Assembly (NCBI RefSeq): GCF_014836425.1
Contig: NZ_JACSQW010000013.1
Span: 1 to 50,151 of the forward strand
Source: Limosilactobacillus avistercoris
Lineage (GTDB): Bacteria > Bacillota > Bacilli > Lactobacillales > Lactobacillaceae
Reading direction: 5' to 3'
DNA length: 50,151 bases
Shown here: piece after piece, positions 8,817-16,973 of the stretch
Layout: the number at the start of each line of letters is the position of its first letter
How positions within the stretch are numbered: position 1 is the stretch's first letter
Notes under the pieces: generated by a model
What the model was told of the DNA's origin: nothing
The model's database searches: none
The model's input: only the letters and a program-made list of their open reading frames with translations
Program-made: the position numbers and the translations under genes

Positions 8817-10553
8817 TTATTTCCTTTCCAAGTACCGAAGCACCTTTTGACTGTACTCTTTTGCGTACCGATACTGAGCTAATGAGTATTCACCAAAGTC
8901 TAAGCCTAATGACTGCTTGTATTCGCACCAATTACTCCAAAGCAGACCACATATAGCAACATAAGCGTAAATCTTATATCGAATATCCTCACTAACCGGA
9001 TGTTCAAAATACAAGCCAATTAAGTAATCGATCTGCGATTGATCGTACATTGAGTAAATTGCAAACATGGCAATATCAACATGGGGATCCTGCATTCCAG
9101 CATATTCCCAATCAATTAAGAAAATATTCCCCTGTTGATCAAACACAAAATTATCGGCATTCGCGTCAATATGACATAACGTCCACTCTTTATCTAAGCT
9201 ATCCACATATTGCAAGAGCTTTTCTACTTGTTGCTTAACTTTACCGTAATCACGATAAGCAGAAGGAACACTGCGTAACTGCTCATACTTATTAATTTGA
9301 CCAGCTAAATCAAATTGATGATCAACTTTTAAGTTCTCCTGATGCATTTGTTTCAATAGGTGCATGCATTGTTGAACATCATCCCAACTATTAGGATCAC
9401 AATTTCGGGAGTTTTCAATAAACTCAGTTAGTTTATAGCCGTTCTGGGGATTTAAATACAAGGTCCGTTCTACATAAGGTAATCCTTTAATCCTTTGATA
9501 AACATCGTATTCTTGGTGACGATTAATTAATTGACCAGTTCCTGCTCCAGGGATCCGCATAATGTATCGTTTTCCCTGACAAGAAAAGATGAAGGAACGA
9601 TTAGTCATCCCTTTCTTCAAGACGTGGATCTGATTAATTGCTTCTCCAGGAACGTTTAGCGTCTGTTCAATTACATCAATTGCGTCATTTTTTAAATGGT
9701 TGGAATTACCATCAAGATCACGCAATTCTTCATAAGAGTTGATTTCGGCATACTCATGCTCATCAACCAAATTGGCATCAATCACCGAGCCATGAAAGTC
9801 TAGCGTTGATTCCCAAAACTGATTAAGCCCGTCACAAGATTCTACCCGTTCAATTAATCGTTGTTTTAATTGTTTTCCTAACTCATTATTCAGATATGCA
9901 AGGCCAACCATTCGATTACCATCTTGATTAACCGGCTTAATGTTTCCCCGATTGGTTACTTGCCAGTTTGAATCCGAATTAGTTTGTCGACTAAACATAT
10001 ACCATGCTTGATCTTCAAGTTCTGAAAACGGATTGTTCTTAAACCAAAGATCACACGGGACAATATAACTATTTTCTAAATAATCCTTGGCCAGATACAA
10101 TGAATACAGGTTATTCCATTCACCATATTTAGTATTAACTATTAATTCAATCCCATATTGATCGATCAAGTATTCATAATGTTCTTTCATAAAGCCAACA
10201 ACAATTTTAATCCGCTTGATCCCTTTAGCTTGAAGCTGCTTGATCAGGCGCTCAATTAATGGTTCTCCATTAATTTCTAGCAATCCTTTAGGCTCCTCAG
10301 TATTAATGGGAACCATCCGCATCCCAAAGCCAGCAGCTAAAATGACTGCCTGTTGAGGATAGTGATTTTTAATGTACTTTTTTCCCTTAATCGTTAGAGA
10401 TAGTTCTTCATTAAAGAGATTATTCTGCTTTAATTGATCTAATAATTGATTAACCTTGCCTAAAGAGATATTCAGCTGACTTGCCAAGTCTCTTTGAGTT
10501 ATTTGAGGCTTTTTTAATTTTAATTTGAATAAATCTAGTAATTGCTTGTTCAT
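8817..10553 (-). CDS. Winged-helix / cytidylyltransferase / choline kinase fusion
   Basis: Three domains in 578 residues. Residues 1-66 form a winged helix-turn-helix (TQRDLASQLNISLGKVNQLL). Residues 68-290 are a LicC-type nucleotidyltransferase (ILAAGFGMRM...EEPKGLL). Residues 300-578 are a LicA/aminoglycoside-phosphotransferase fold kinase with catalytic HIDANADN (461-468) and metal-binding IDWEYAG (480-486). One polypeptide could therefore phosphorylate choline, convert it to CDP-choline and sense or regulate. It is the first gene of its operon, behind a good extended -10 promoter, with AAGGATA upstream of the ATG. The DNA-binding domain suggests autoregulation or control of the divergent gene; that is inference. 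Single-domain LicA is about 290 residues, so the fusion is unusual beside a separate licC. Confidence 0.85.
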   Translation of the reverse strand: MNKQLLDLFKLKLKKPQITQRDLASQLNISLGKVNQLLDQLKQNNLFNEELSLTIKGKKYIKNHYPQQAVILAAGFGMRMVPINTEEPKGLLEINGEPLIERLIKQLQAKGIKRIKIVVGFMKEHYEYLIDQYGIELIVNTKYGEWNNLYSLYLAKDYLENSYIVPCDLWFKNNPFSELEDQAWYMFSRQTNSDSNWQVTNRGNIKPVNQDGNRMVGLAYLNNELGKQLKQRLIERVESCDGLNQFWESTLDFHGSVIDANLVDEHEYAEINSYEELRDLDGNSNHLKNDAIDVIEQTLNVPGEAINQIHVLKKGMTNRSFIFSCQGKRYIMRIPGAGTGQLINRHQEYDVYQRIKGLPYVERTLYLNPQNGYKLTEFIENSRNCDPNSWDDVQQCMHLLKQMHQENLKVDHQFDLAGQINKYEQLRSVPSAYRDYGKVKQQVEKLLQYVDSLDKEWTLCHIDANADNFVFDQQGNIFLIDWEYAGMQDPHVDIAMFAIYSMYDQSQIDYLIGLYFEHPVSEDIRYKIYAYVAICGLLWSNWCEYKQSLGLDFGEYSLAQYRYAKEYSQKVLRYLERK

Positions 10554-10588
10554 ATATTCTATCCTTTTATATAAAATTGAACAAAATT

Positions 10589-10617
10589 ATTTTACCACTA
10601 CTAATAACTATCCACAA
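10589..10617 (-). promoter_or_regulatory. Promoter of the choline-activation operon
   Basis: On the minus strand TTGTGG and TAAAAT are separated by 17 bases, and TGG directly precedes the -10 box (extended -10). It lies 36 bases upstream of the fusion gene start at 10553. Confidence 0.65.
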
Positions 10618-10628
10618 TCATTGCTAAA

Positions 10629-10640
10629 AGTAAATTTACT
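10629..10640. promoter_or_regulatory. 12-bp perfect palindrome between divergent promoters
   Basis: AGTAAATTTACT is a perfect palindrome. It lies between the two divergent promoters and overlaps the -35 box of the plus-strand one. It could be an operator, for instance for the winged-helix domain encoded by the adjacent gene; this is inference, since short AT-rich palindromes also occur by chance. Confidence 0.35.
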
Positions 10641-10663
10641 GTTCTTTATGTCTGGTGTATAGT
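10635..10663 (+). promoter_or_regulatory. Promoter of the lone GT4 gene
   Basis: TTTACT and TATAGT are separated by 17 bases, about 35 bases upstream of the ATG at 10698, which has a GGAAGGAAAG ribosome site. Confidence 0.5.
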
Positions 10664-10697
10664 TAAATCATTAAAACGTCATGGAAGGAAAGTACCA

Positions 10698-11735
10698 ATG
10701 ATTAAATTTGTTGCATCTCACCTCTCTGGAAATGGTGGGACTGAAACCGTGTTAGTCCCAGTACTCAATCATTTTGCTAAAAGTAACTCTGTCGAACTAG
10801 TTATTTTCGGAACTCCCGATAATGATTATTGGTTAAGTAAGTTAAATTCTAATGTAAAAGTTAAAACGATAAATTATTCAGGTAAATTTTCGGAGCTACT
10901 CTCTTTCACACAAGAAGCTTTTTCTATTAAGAAAAATGACCTTCTTATTTCACTTAGCCCATCATTTATTAAACTTTCTTCACTACTTCGGAAAGCGAAG
11001 TTATCAAATTTTAAAATAATTTCCTGGATTCACTTTTCTCTAGTTGATCAAGATCTTTTCAATCCGCATGACATCACATATGCAGACTATCATTTAGCAA
11101 TCAGTAATAAAATTAAGAAACAATTAGTAAGTTTAGGAGTGTCAGAAAAAAATGTCGCGGTGATTTATAATCCTATCAAGCAAGAACATATTTGGCACTC
11201 CCAGCAACATAATGGGGTTAATATTGCCTATATTGGTCGTATCTCTTTTAAGGGCCAAAAAAATCTGAAAGAACTTTTTGACGGTTTGAAAAATTCTTCT
11301 AATACTAGCCTATTCATTATTGGTAATGGTTCAAAAGAAGAAGTAGCAAAATGTAAGAACTATATCGACAAAAATCAAATTACTTCAAAAGTTACTTGGG
11401 CTGGCTGGCAAAAAGATCCGTGGCATTATCTTGAAGATAAGAACATCGATGGAACAATTTTAACTTCCAACTTTGAAGGTTTACCAATGGTTTTCTTAGA
11501 GTCAATTTCTCGTGGTATACCAGTTATTTCTAGTCAATTTGACGGTTACGACGATGTTGTTAAAGACGGGATTAATGGTTTTTCCTATGAACCAGGCAAT
11601 ATTGATAAACTCACTAAAATAATTAGTAAAATTAAAGATATTAAAGACAAAAAGAAAACTCAAAATAGTATTAATGAATTCTATAATGATAATTATTTCG
11701 CTAAACTAGATGATATTATTAAGAAAATATATTAA
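10698..11735 (+). CDS. GT4-family glycosyltransferase
   Basis: A 345-residue cytoplasmic glycosyltransferase of the GT-B fold. The C-terminal donor-binding region is clear: SNFEGLPMVFLESISRGIPV near residues 254-273, where the Glu-x7-Glu spacing binds the nucleotide sugar. The N-terminal half begins with a Gly-rich loop (SHLSGNGGTETV). It probably adds one sugar to a lipid-linked wall glycan. It is the only plus-strand gene in the decoration region, has its own promoter, is divergent from the choline operon and ends in a shared terminator with the operon-2 GT4 gene. The sugar specificity cannot be stated. Confidence 0.85.
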   Translation: MIKFVASHLSGNGGTETVLVPVLNHFAKSNSVELVIFGTPDNDYWLSKLNSNVKVKTINYSGKFSELLSFTQEAFSIKKNDLLISLSPSFIKLSSLLRKAKLSNFKIISWIHFSLVDQDLFNPHDITYADYHLAISNKIKKQLVSLGVSEKNVAVIYNPIKQEHIWHSQQHNGVNIAYIGRISFKGQKNLKELFDGLKNSSNTSLFIIGNGSKEEVAKCKNYIDKNQITSKVTWAGWQKDPWHYLEDKNIDGTILTSNFEGLPMVFLESISRGIPVISSQFDGYDDVVKDGINGFSYEPGNIDKLTKIISKIKDIKDKKKTQNSINEFYNDNYFAKLDDIIKKIY

Positions 11736-11774
11736 AAAGTTGATGTAACGGAACTTTTCCTTACATCAACTTTT
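11735..11774. terminator. Bidirectional terminator between convergent glycosyltransferase genes
   Basis: A perfect 14-bp stem (AAAAGTTGATGTAA with TTACATCAACTTTT) and a 12-base loop. A-runs and T-runs flank both sides, so it can serve both genes. Its right arm includes the last codons of the minus-strand gene. Confidence 0.85.
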
Positions 11775-12864
11775 CTATATCTTCAGCTTGACGATCAACA
11801 CTAAATTTCTCCAGATTACTATCGAGATAATCACGGTTCTTATCCTGGCTTAATGAACCTTCCAACTCACTAGCCCATTTAGCAACGTCCAACCCATGCA
11901 TCTTCTTAATATTACTTGTCGCGAATATGTCCTCAACATTAGTATCCGAAGCTAAAATTTGCAGATTACTAATTTGTGATTCTAAAGCTACTAACGATAA
12001 TCCTTCATACATACTTGGAAAAAGCAAGGCATCCATTGCTGAGTACCAACGATTAACATCAGCAATAAAATCGTATTGAATAACACTATCTCTAATTCCT
12101 AGTAACTGAATTTTTTCATTAATTTGCTCTTTTAATGGTCCCTTTCCCAGCATCAAAAATACACTATTCGGATTTGACTTGTGATAATCTGCAAATACTT
12201 CTAATGCAAAAAGCGGATTTTTGCGGTCTTGAAGGACTCCAACAAAGCCGACTAATTTTGTCTGAGTATCAATATTTAACTTATTCCGAATGTCTTCTCT
12301 GTTCTCCATTGAAAAAGAGAATTTAGGGATGTCAATTCCGTTAATACTAATAAATACATCATTGTCTTCATTAAACATCCATCTTGCCGCTTCCTTTGAG
12401 GTAGCAATTTTTTGATCAGAGTATTTATTAAATACTTTTTTTCCATGATTATTAACTGCCACTAAAGTTTTCATCAATAATCTGTTAGAAAACTCATGAC
12501 TAAAATAAGAATTATGCGAATGGCACACTACTTTTTTTACTTTTCCATACCGTTTAGCATAAATTACGGGAAGATAATTCCAAGAAGACGAATAATTAAA
12601 GTAAACAATGTCATAGTGATGCTCTTTAAAGAAAGCTTTCCACCATTCCCAGTGTTCAATTGGGTTCTTGGTAACCGGGATAACTCGCTCAAACTGCCAT
12701 CCCAACTTTTCACATTTTTTGTCAGTTAAATTTTCAGGATCAGTTCCGTAACCTACGGCATCAATTTTATATTTTATAGGATCAAATCGACTAAACACGT
12801 TAAAAATAACCTGCGTTAAACCACTACCACTAATAAAATCCCCAACAACCAGAACTCTTTTCAT
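11761..12864 (-). CDS. GT4-family glycosyltransferase (EpsF-like)
   Basis: A 367-residue GT-B fold protein. The N-terminal loop GDFISGSGLTQV and the C-terminal PSMYEGLSLVALESQ motif (near residues 277-291) are typical of EpsF-like GT4 enzymes of exopolysaccharide clusters. It is the third and last gene of the licD operon, 19 bases downstream of the GT14 gene, so its product probably helps build or branch the glycan that LicD decorates. The donor sugar is unknown. The stop codon lies inside the shared terminator. Confidence 0.85.
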   Translation of the reverse strand: MKRVLVVGDFISGSGLTQVIFNVFSRFDPIKYKIDAVGYGTDPENLTDKKCEKLGWQFERVIPVTKNPIEHWEWWKAFFKEHHYDIVYFNYSSSWNYLPVIYAKRYGKVKKVVCHSHNSYFSHEFSNRLLMKTLVAVNNHGKKVFNKYSDQKIATSKEAARWMFNEDNDVFISINGIDIPKFSFSMENREDIRNKLNIDTQTKLVGFVGVLQDRKNPLFALEVFADYHKSNPNSVFLMLGKGPLKEQINEKIQLLGIRDSVIQYDFIADVNRWYSAMDALLFPSMYEGLSLVALESQISNLQILASDTNVEDIFATSNIKKMHGLDVAKWASELEGSLSQDKNRDYLDSNLEKFSVDRQAEDIEKLM

Positions 12865-12883
12865 TTTTAACCTCCCACAAACT

Positions 12884-13741
12884 TTAAGGTAATAATTGTC
12901 TTAGTTTATCTGAATAAGGACTCTCGAATTTTCTACCAAACATTGCATTACTTTTCTTAATTGCTTCATAGTCTCGCTCGTCCAAAATTGCAGGAAAGCT
13001 ATTATGAATATGCTCCCACTTAATAAACCGATGGTAATCATACTGCAATCGTGATTTAAATTGTGGAGTATTACAAATAATTGTCTGTACCCAGAATTCA
13101 TCAGAGAAACTCCCGGTTTTTAACATCTTACGGAAATTTTCATGGTTATCAAAATAATCCAGACAATATTCGACCGCATCACGCGGTAAATCACACCAAT
13201 TAGCTCCTGTATAGATTTCAAGATCGATTCCTAATTTTTTTAACTTATTTACTCTCAATAAGCTTTGAACCCAGGTGCTTAAACGATTGTAGACTTTACC
13301 AAACAAAGAGTGACGATCTATTTTATCGTAATTATAGTAAAACTTTTGCCAATTAAGGGCATTGTCACGTCCCTTTTTTACGTCAGCTTTATAATACCGT
13401 AAATAGATATTATTATTTTCCTCATAAAAATTCTTAATCTCTTCAACTGGCTTCAAAGGCCAATCTTGTCCAGAAATCAAGTGGACATAATCAATTTCTG
13501 TATCTTGCATTGCCCGATGCATTAATTCAACTGCAACTTGCCCAATTGACCAACTTCCCCAATTAACACTAATTTTTGAAAAATAATCCACACCTAATTG
13601 TTGAAGCTTCTGTTTTTGCGCTTCTGAAACTGGTGTTTTCTTGTCAAAATGAATAATTACTTTAAATGTTGGTCTAAGTTTTTTGGATAATTCAATAACC
13701 TGATCAATATCTTTATGAGCGATAATTAGTACTGCTTGCAT
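12884..13741 (-). CDS. GT14-type (core-2 branching) glycosyltransferase
   Basis: A 285-residue protein that starts with the Branch/GT14 pattern MQAVLIIAHKD. It has the family's IHFDKK near residue 31 and HLISGQDWPL near residue 87, followed by an aromatic-rich region. Bacterial members are annotated as beta-1,6-N-acetylglucosaminyltransferase-like and usually lie in surface polysaccharide loci. It is the middle gene between licD (18 bases upstream) and a GT4 gene. A plausible role is to add a branch sugar that then receives phosphocholine, but neither donor nor acceptor can be read from sequence. Confidence 0.8.
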   Translation of the reverse strand: MQAVLIIAHKDIDQVIELSKKLRPTFKVIIHFDKKTPVSEAQKQKLQQLGVDYFSKISVNWGSWSIGQVAVELMHRAMQDTEIDYVHLISGQDWPLKPVEEIKNFYEENNNIYLRYYKADVKKGRDNALNWQKFYYNYDKIDRHSLFGKVYNRLSTWVQSLLRVNKLKKLGIDLEIYTGANWCDLPRDAVEYCLDYFDNHENFRKMLKTGSFSDEFWVQTIICNTPQFKSRLQYDYHRFIKWEHIHNSFPAILDERDYEAIKKSNAMFGRKFESPYSDKLRQLLP

Positions 13742-13759
13742 GATTTACCTTCCATTATC

Positions 13760-14566
13760 TTATCTAAGCCATGCTTGTAGGTTATGGTTAACTTGTTTAC
13801 TTTTTGGTGGAATTTCCATGTAATCATTACCATAAAGTTCAGTTAAATATCTATCCCAACAAGCAAAGGTATCGAATGTGTAATCCTCAAAGGTAACCTT
13901 ATTGGATTTAAAATATTCTTCGACAGTTAAAATTTCTTTACCATAATCTCCCCAAAGGACATCACCAATTAGCCCCGTCTTATGGTAATCATAGCTCTGG
14001 GAAAGCTTTGATAATTGATTATTTGCTCTTTTAAGCCCATATAATTTAGCAAGTGGGATCAATGGTGTCTTAAGGACTTTCTTAGCAAAACTTCGCCCCT
14101 GCCCTGGTTTGGCAAAGCTTAACATTAAAATCTCACGGATAGTTGATATCTTCTTGTAAAGTTGCTTTTGTTGTTTTTCATCATCTGGTAACCCATCCAT
14201 TGGGAAAACATCAATCCATAAATAGTCAGCCACATCATTACCAAATTGTTGACTCATCTTTGTCCGTAAATCAATGACTTTAATATATGGGTAGTTCGAA
14301 TCACCAAACTGAAAATCAATCACCTTATAATATTTATGGAATACTGGATTTTTCTTTGCAATACTTACTAACCGATTGTAGCTTTCACGGTCCATGCACA
14401 CATCAATGTCATCATCCCAAGGAATAAAGCCATGGTGACGGACCGCACCTAATAATGTCCCCGCACATAAGTACATTATTAAATCATTTTGCTTACAAAA
14501 TTGATCAAAATTAACCAAGATATCTAGTAAATATTGTTTAACTTCTTTTCGTGTTAATTGTTTCAT
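13760..14566 (-). CDS. licD: LicD-family phosphotransferase (phosphocholine transfer)
   Basis: A 268-residue protein with the LicD signature at residues 36-55: GTLLGAVRHHGFIPWDDDID, whose acidic cluster binds metal and nucleotide. LicD enzymes move phosphocholine, or in some cases other alditol phosphates, from a CDP donor onto a glycan sugar. It is the first gene of operon 2, behind a strong promoter at 14601-14629, with AGGA before the ATG. Two glycosyltransferase genes follow closely. Together with the LicA and LicC domains and the BCCT transporter 3-6 kb away it completes a lic1-type set. Substrate identity rests on this context. Family assignment is firm. Confidence 0.9.
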   Translation of the reverse strand: MKQLTRKEVKQYLLDILVNFDQFCKQNDLIMYLCAGTLLGAVRHHGFIPWDDDIDVCMDRESYNRLVSIAKKNPVFHKYYKVIDFQFGDSNYPYIKVIDLRTKMSQQFGNDVADYLWIDVFPMDGLPDDEKQQKQLYKKISTIREILMLSFAKPGQGRSFAKKVLKTPLIPLAKLYGLKRANNQLSKLSQSYDYHKTGLIGDVLWGDYGKEILTVEEYFKSNKVTFEDYTFDTFACWDRYLTELYGNDYMEIPPKSKQVNHNLQAWLR

Positions 14567-14600
14567 ATTATTCCTGCTTTATTTTTAATCTAACCTAGTA

Positions 14601-14629
14601 ATTATAAGCTATTCCCATTATTGTTACAA
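14601..14629 (-). promoter_or_regulatory. licD: Promoter of the licD operon
   Basis: On the minus strand TTGTAA and a perfect TATAAT are separated by 17 bases, 34 bases upstream of the licD ATG. Confidence 0.7.
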
Positions 14630-14633
14630 TTTA

Positions 14634-14673
14634 CAAAAATAAGAGATTCCTATCAGCTTGATAAGAATCTCTT
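14634..14673 (-). terminator. Terminator of the C39-like surface protein gene
   Basis: A 15-pair stem (14641-14655 with 14659-14673, one mismatch in DNA that becomes a G-U pair) is followed on the minus strand by TTATTTTTGT. It lies directly after the stop at 14680 and before the licD promoter. Confidence 0.8.
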
Positions 14674-14679
14674 AACGAA

Positions 14680-16791
14680 TTAATCAACTGTAATTGCTTG
14701 TCCCGCATATTCACGAGCAAATTGAGCGGTTGTGATCCAACCTTTTGCACCATAATCATATGCATTCCAACCAAATGAACCTTGATTAGCGTAATTGTAA
14801 CAAGGATCAAAGATCCGGAACCAACCATTTTGATAACCAACAATTACCTTACAGTGGTTTCTTGCCCAGTAAGTATTTTCATATCTGGAGTAACCATAAT
14901 ATTCAACTGGATGACCTGAATTAATGATATTAATAATATCCTGAACACTGCTTCCTGAAATGTTCCGAACTGAAGAATCAAAGTGATGAGCAAGATCTAC
15001 TAAAGAATCTGGTTGAATAACTAGTCTAAAACCAGCACCTGTATAAATGTTACCTGATTGACGTGGTTGTAATAAGTTCAATGCATATCCCATATTAATA
15101 TATTCCTTAGGACTTAATAGCATTGCTAATGAATAAACTGAACATCCCTCAGCAACTGGAAATTGACTATACCATTGTGGGAACCATAAACGACCACTAT
15201 TATCAGCATGGTATGTCCAGCCATTAACATTTACCCAGCGATTTTGGTATAAATTAGCATTAACCGGATCAAAGTAATACTCAATCCCATTGATAATATG
15301 ATATCCAGTATCAGCCCAAGCATTAACTAAATCAAAGAAATACCAACTACCATTGATTAGATGCCAATTAGTCCAAGCAAAGGCATTAACATTATCAAAG
15401 TAATACCAAGCATTATTAATCTTTTGCCAACCAGTTAAGGCATTAGCATTGTTATTATCAAAGTAGTACCAGAAACCTGCCGCTGACTTATACCAGCCAG
15501 TGTGTGCCCAAGCGTTTGTTGGATCGAGGTAGTACCAGAAGCCTGCTTGAGTCTTAAACCAACCAGTATCCGCTGAAGCATTAGTATTATTAAAGTGATA
15601 CCACTTATTATTAAGCTTTTGCCAACCAAGAAGGCTTGCTCCATCATTGTTGAAGTAGTACCAAAAACCTGCCGGTGACTTGAACCAACCAATAGAAGCT
15701 GTTCCATCATTGTTGAAATGATACCAAGAACCATTTAGTTTTTGCCAGCTATTAAAGGCAAAGCTGTTTGCACTTCGATTGTAATAATAGACATGACCAG
15801 CGATTTGATTTAACCCATCATTAAGAGTAGTAGTATCAATCACTCCAGTTAATGGATTGAACTTATAGGTGTGACCATTCACCGTAAGTTCAGTTTGCCG
15901 AATACCGGTACTTGGATCGTAATACTTTAATAGCTTAGTATTAGCATCAACTAACATTCCCTTTAATTGATGCCCAGATGCGGGATCGAAGTAATAGTAA
16001 TTACCACTAATTAAAGTATCACCGGTTGCCATTTGCGCATTTTCTGGTTTGAAGTAATAAGTGTTACCATCAAGGTTTTGCCAACCAAGATATGCACTAC
16101 CATCACCTTTGAAACTATACCAATGACCGTCAACATACTGCCAACCAGTCTTCATTGCACCAAGTGTTCCATCTGCCTTACCATTCAGGTAATAGAAATT
16201 ATTGTTAATCTTCTGAATACCACTTTCTAGAACTGCGGTTTCTGGATTCATATAATACCAATTACCATGAAGATAGTTCCAGCCAGTATATGCACTACCA
16301 TCGCCTTTAAAGCCATACCAGTTACCATCAACATACTGCCAACCAGTCTTCATTGCACCATACGTACCATCATGTTGTTCGTTTAGGTAGTAGGTTTTAT
16401 TATTAATCTTTTGAATTCCAGTTTCCATCTTGGCGTTATCTGGATTCATGTAGTACCAGTTATTATCAATGTTTTGCCAATCTTTATTTTGATTACCATT
16501 ATTAAAGTGGTACCAATCATTGCCAGTGGTTTGCCAACCATTTGCATTTTGGCCACTAGTATTCTTCCAAGTACCATTTTGATTCGTATAACCGTTAATG
16601 TTAGTAGTTATATTTGAATCATTAGACTTGTCATTATTACCTAAAAAGTACTCGTTTTGAGTCGAGGTGACGTCAGTATTATCGGAAGCAGATGCTTGGT
16701 TCAAATTAGCTGAAACTGCAAATGATAACACAGCAACCGCTGCAGTAACCCAAAGCTTTCCTGATTTATAAAGCTTAAAATGTTTTTTCAT
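14680..16791 (-). CDS. Secreted C39-like cysteine peptidase with choline/glucan-binding repeats
   Basis: 703 residues. The N terminus is a KxYKxGKxW signal peptide (KLYKSGKLW, then a hydrophobic stretch to about residue 35). Residues 60-540 carry about twenty repeats of the CW-binding type (pattern GWxxxxxxWYYFDxxNAxAxT), as in choline-binding and glucan-binding proteins. Residues 547-703 form a peptidase C39-like domain with candidate Cys550 (AEGCSVYSLAML), His646 (RNHCKVIVGY) and Asp662 (FDP). Domain members are thought to cleave peptides, possibly in the wall; the substrate is unknown. It is transcribed away from the GH25 gene and has its own terminator. The repeats could hold it to phosphocholine on the wall polymer, or to alpha-glucan. 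Confidence 0.85.
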   Translation of the reverse strand: MKKHFKLYKSGKLWVTAAVAVLSFAVSANLNQASASDNTDVTSTQNEYFLGNNDKSNDSNITTNINGYTNQNGTWKNTSGQNANGWQTTGNDWYHFNNGNQNKDWQNIDNNWYYMNPDNAKMETGIQKINNKTYYLNEQHDGTYGAMKTGWQYVDGNWYGFKGDGSAYTGWNYLHGNWYYMNPETAVLESGIQKINNNFYYLNGKADGTLGAMKTGWQYVDGHWYSFKGDGSAYLGWQNLDGNTYYFKPENAQMATGDTLISGNYYYFDPASGHQLKGMLVDANTKLLKYYDPSTGIRQTELTVNGHTYKFNPLTGVIDTTTLNDGLNQIAGHVYYYNRSANSFAFNSWQKLNGSWYHFNNDGTASIGWFKSPAGFWYYFNNDGASLLGWQKLNNKWYHFNNTNASADTGWFKTQAGFWYYLDPTNAWAHTGWYKSAAGFWYYFDNNNANALTGWQKINNAWYYFDNVNAFAWTNWHLINGSWYFFDLVNAWADTGYHIINGIEYYFDPVNANLYQNRWVNVNGWTYHADNSGRLWFPQWYSQFPVAEGCSVYSLAMLLSPKEYINMGYALNLLQPRQSGNIYTGAGFRLVIQPDSLVDLAHHFDSSVRNISGSSVQDIINIINSGHPVEYYGYSRYENTYWARNHCKVIVGYQNGWFRIFDPCYNYANQGSFGWNAYDYGAKGWITTAQFAREYAGQAITVD

Positions 16792-16973
16792 AATTACCTT
16801 CCCAAATAAAAATAATTTAACACTAGTAATATATCACTATTTTTTATTTCTTCCTACACGTTAATCATAAAAAAATTACAATTTGTTAACAGATCTTAAT
16901 ATTATTGAAATTAAACAATTAGTATTAGGAATTATAATAGTTATCGTTATATAAATTTTTTAGGAGGATTATA

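Noticed and set aside
15435-15734. Other-frame open reading frames inside the repeat proteins (also 18438-18722, 18562-18876, 20030-20434)
   Set aside because: They arise because the repeats lack stops in several frames; their composition is repeat shadow, with no start signals.
16905-16954. Candidate promoter boxes upstream of the GH25 gene
   Set aside because: TATAAT at 16933-16938 has no -35 box at correct spacing better than TTAAAC; several AT-rich alternatives are equally good, so no single promoter is called.
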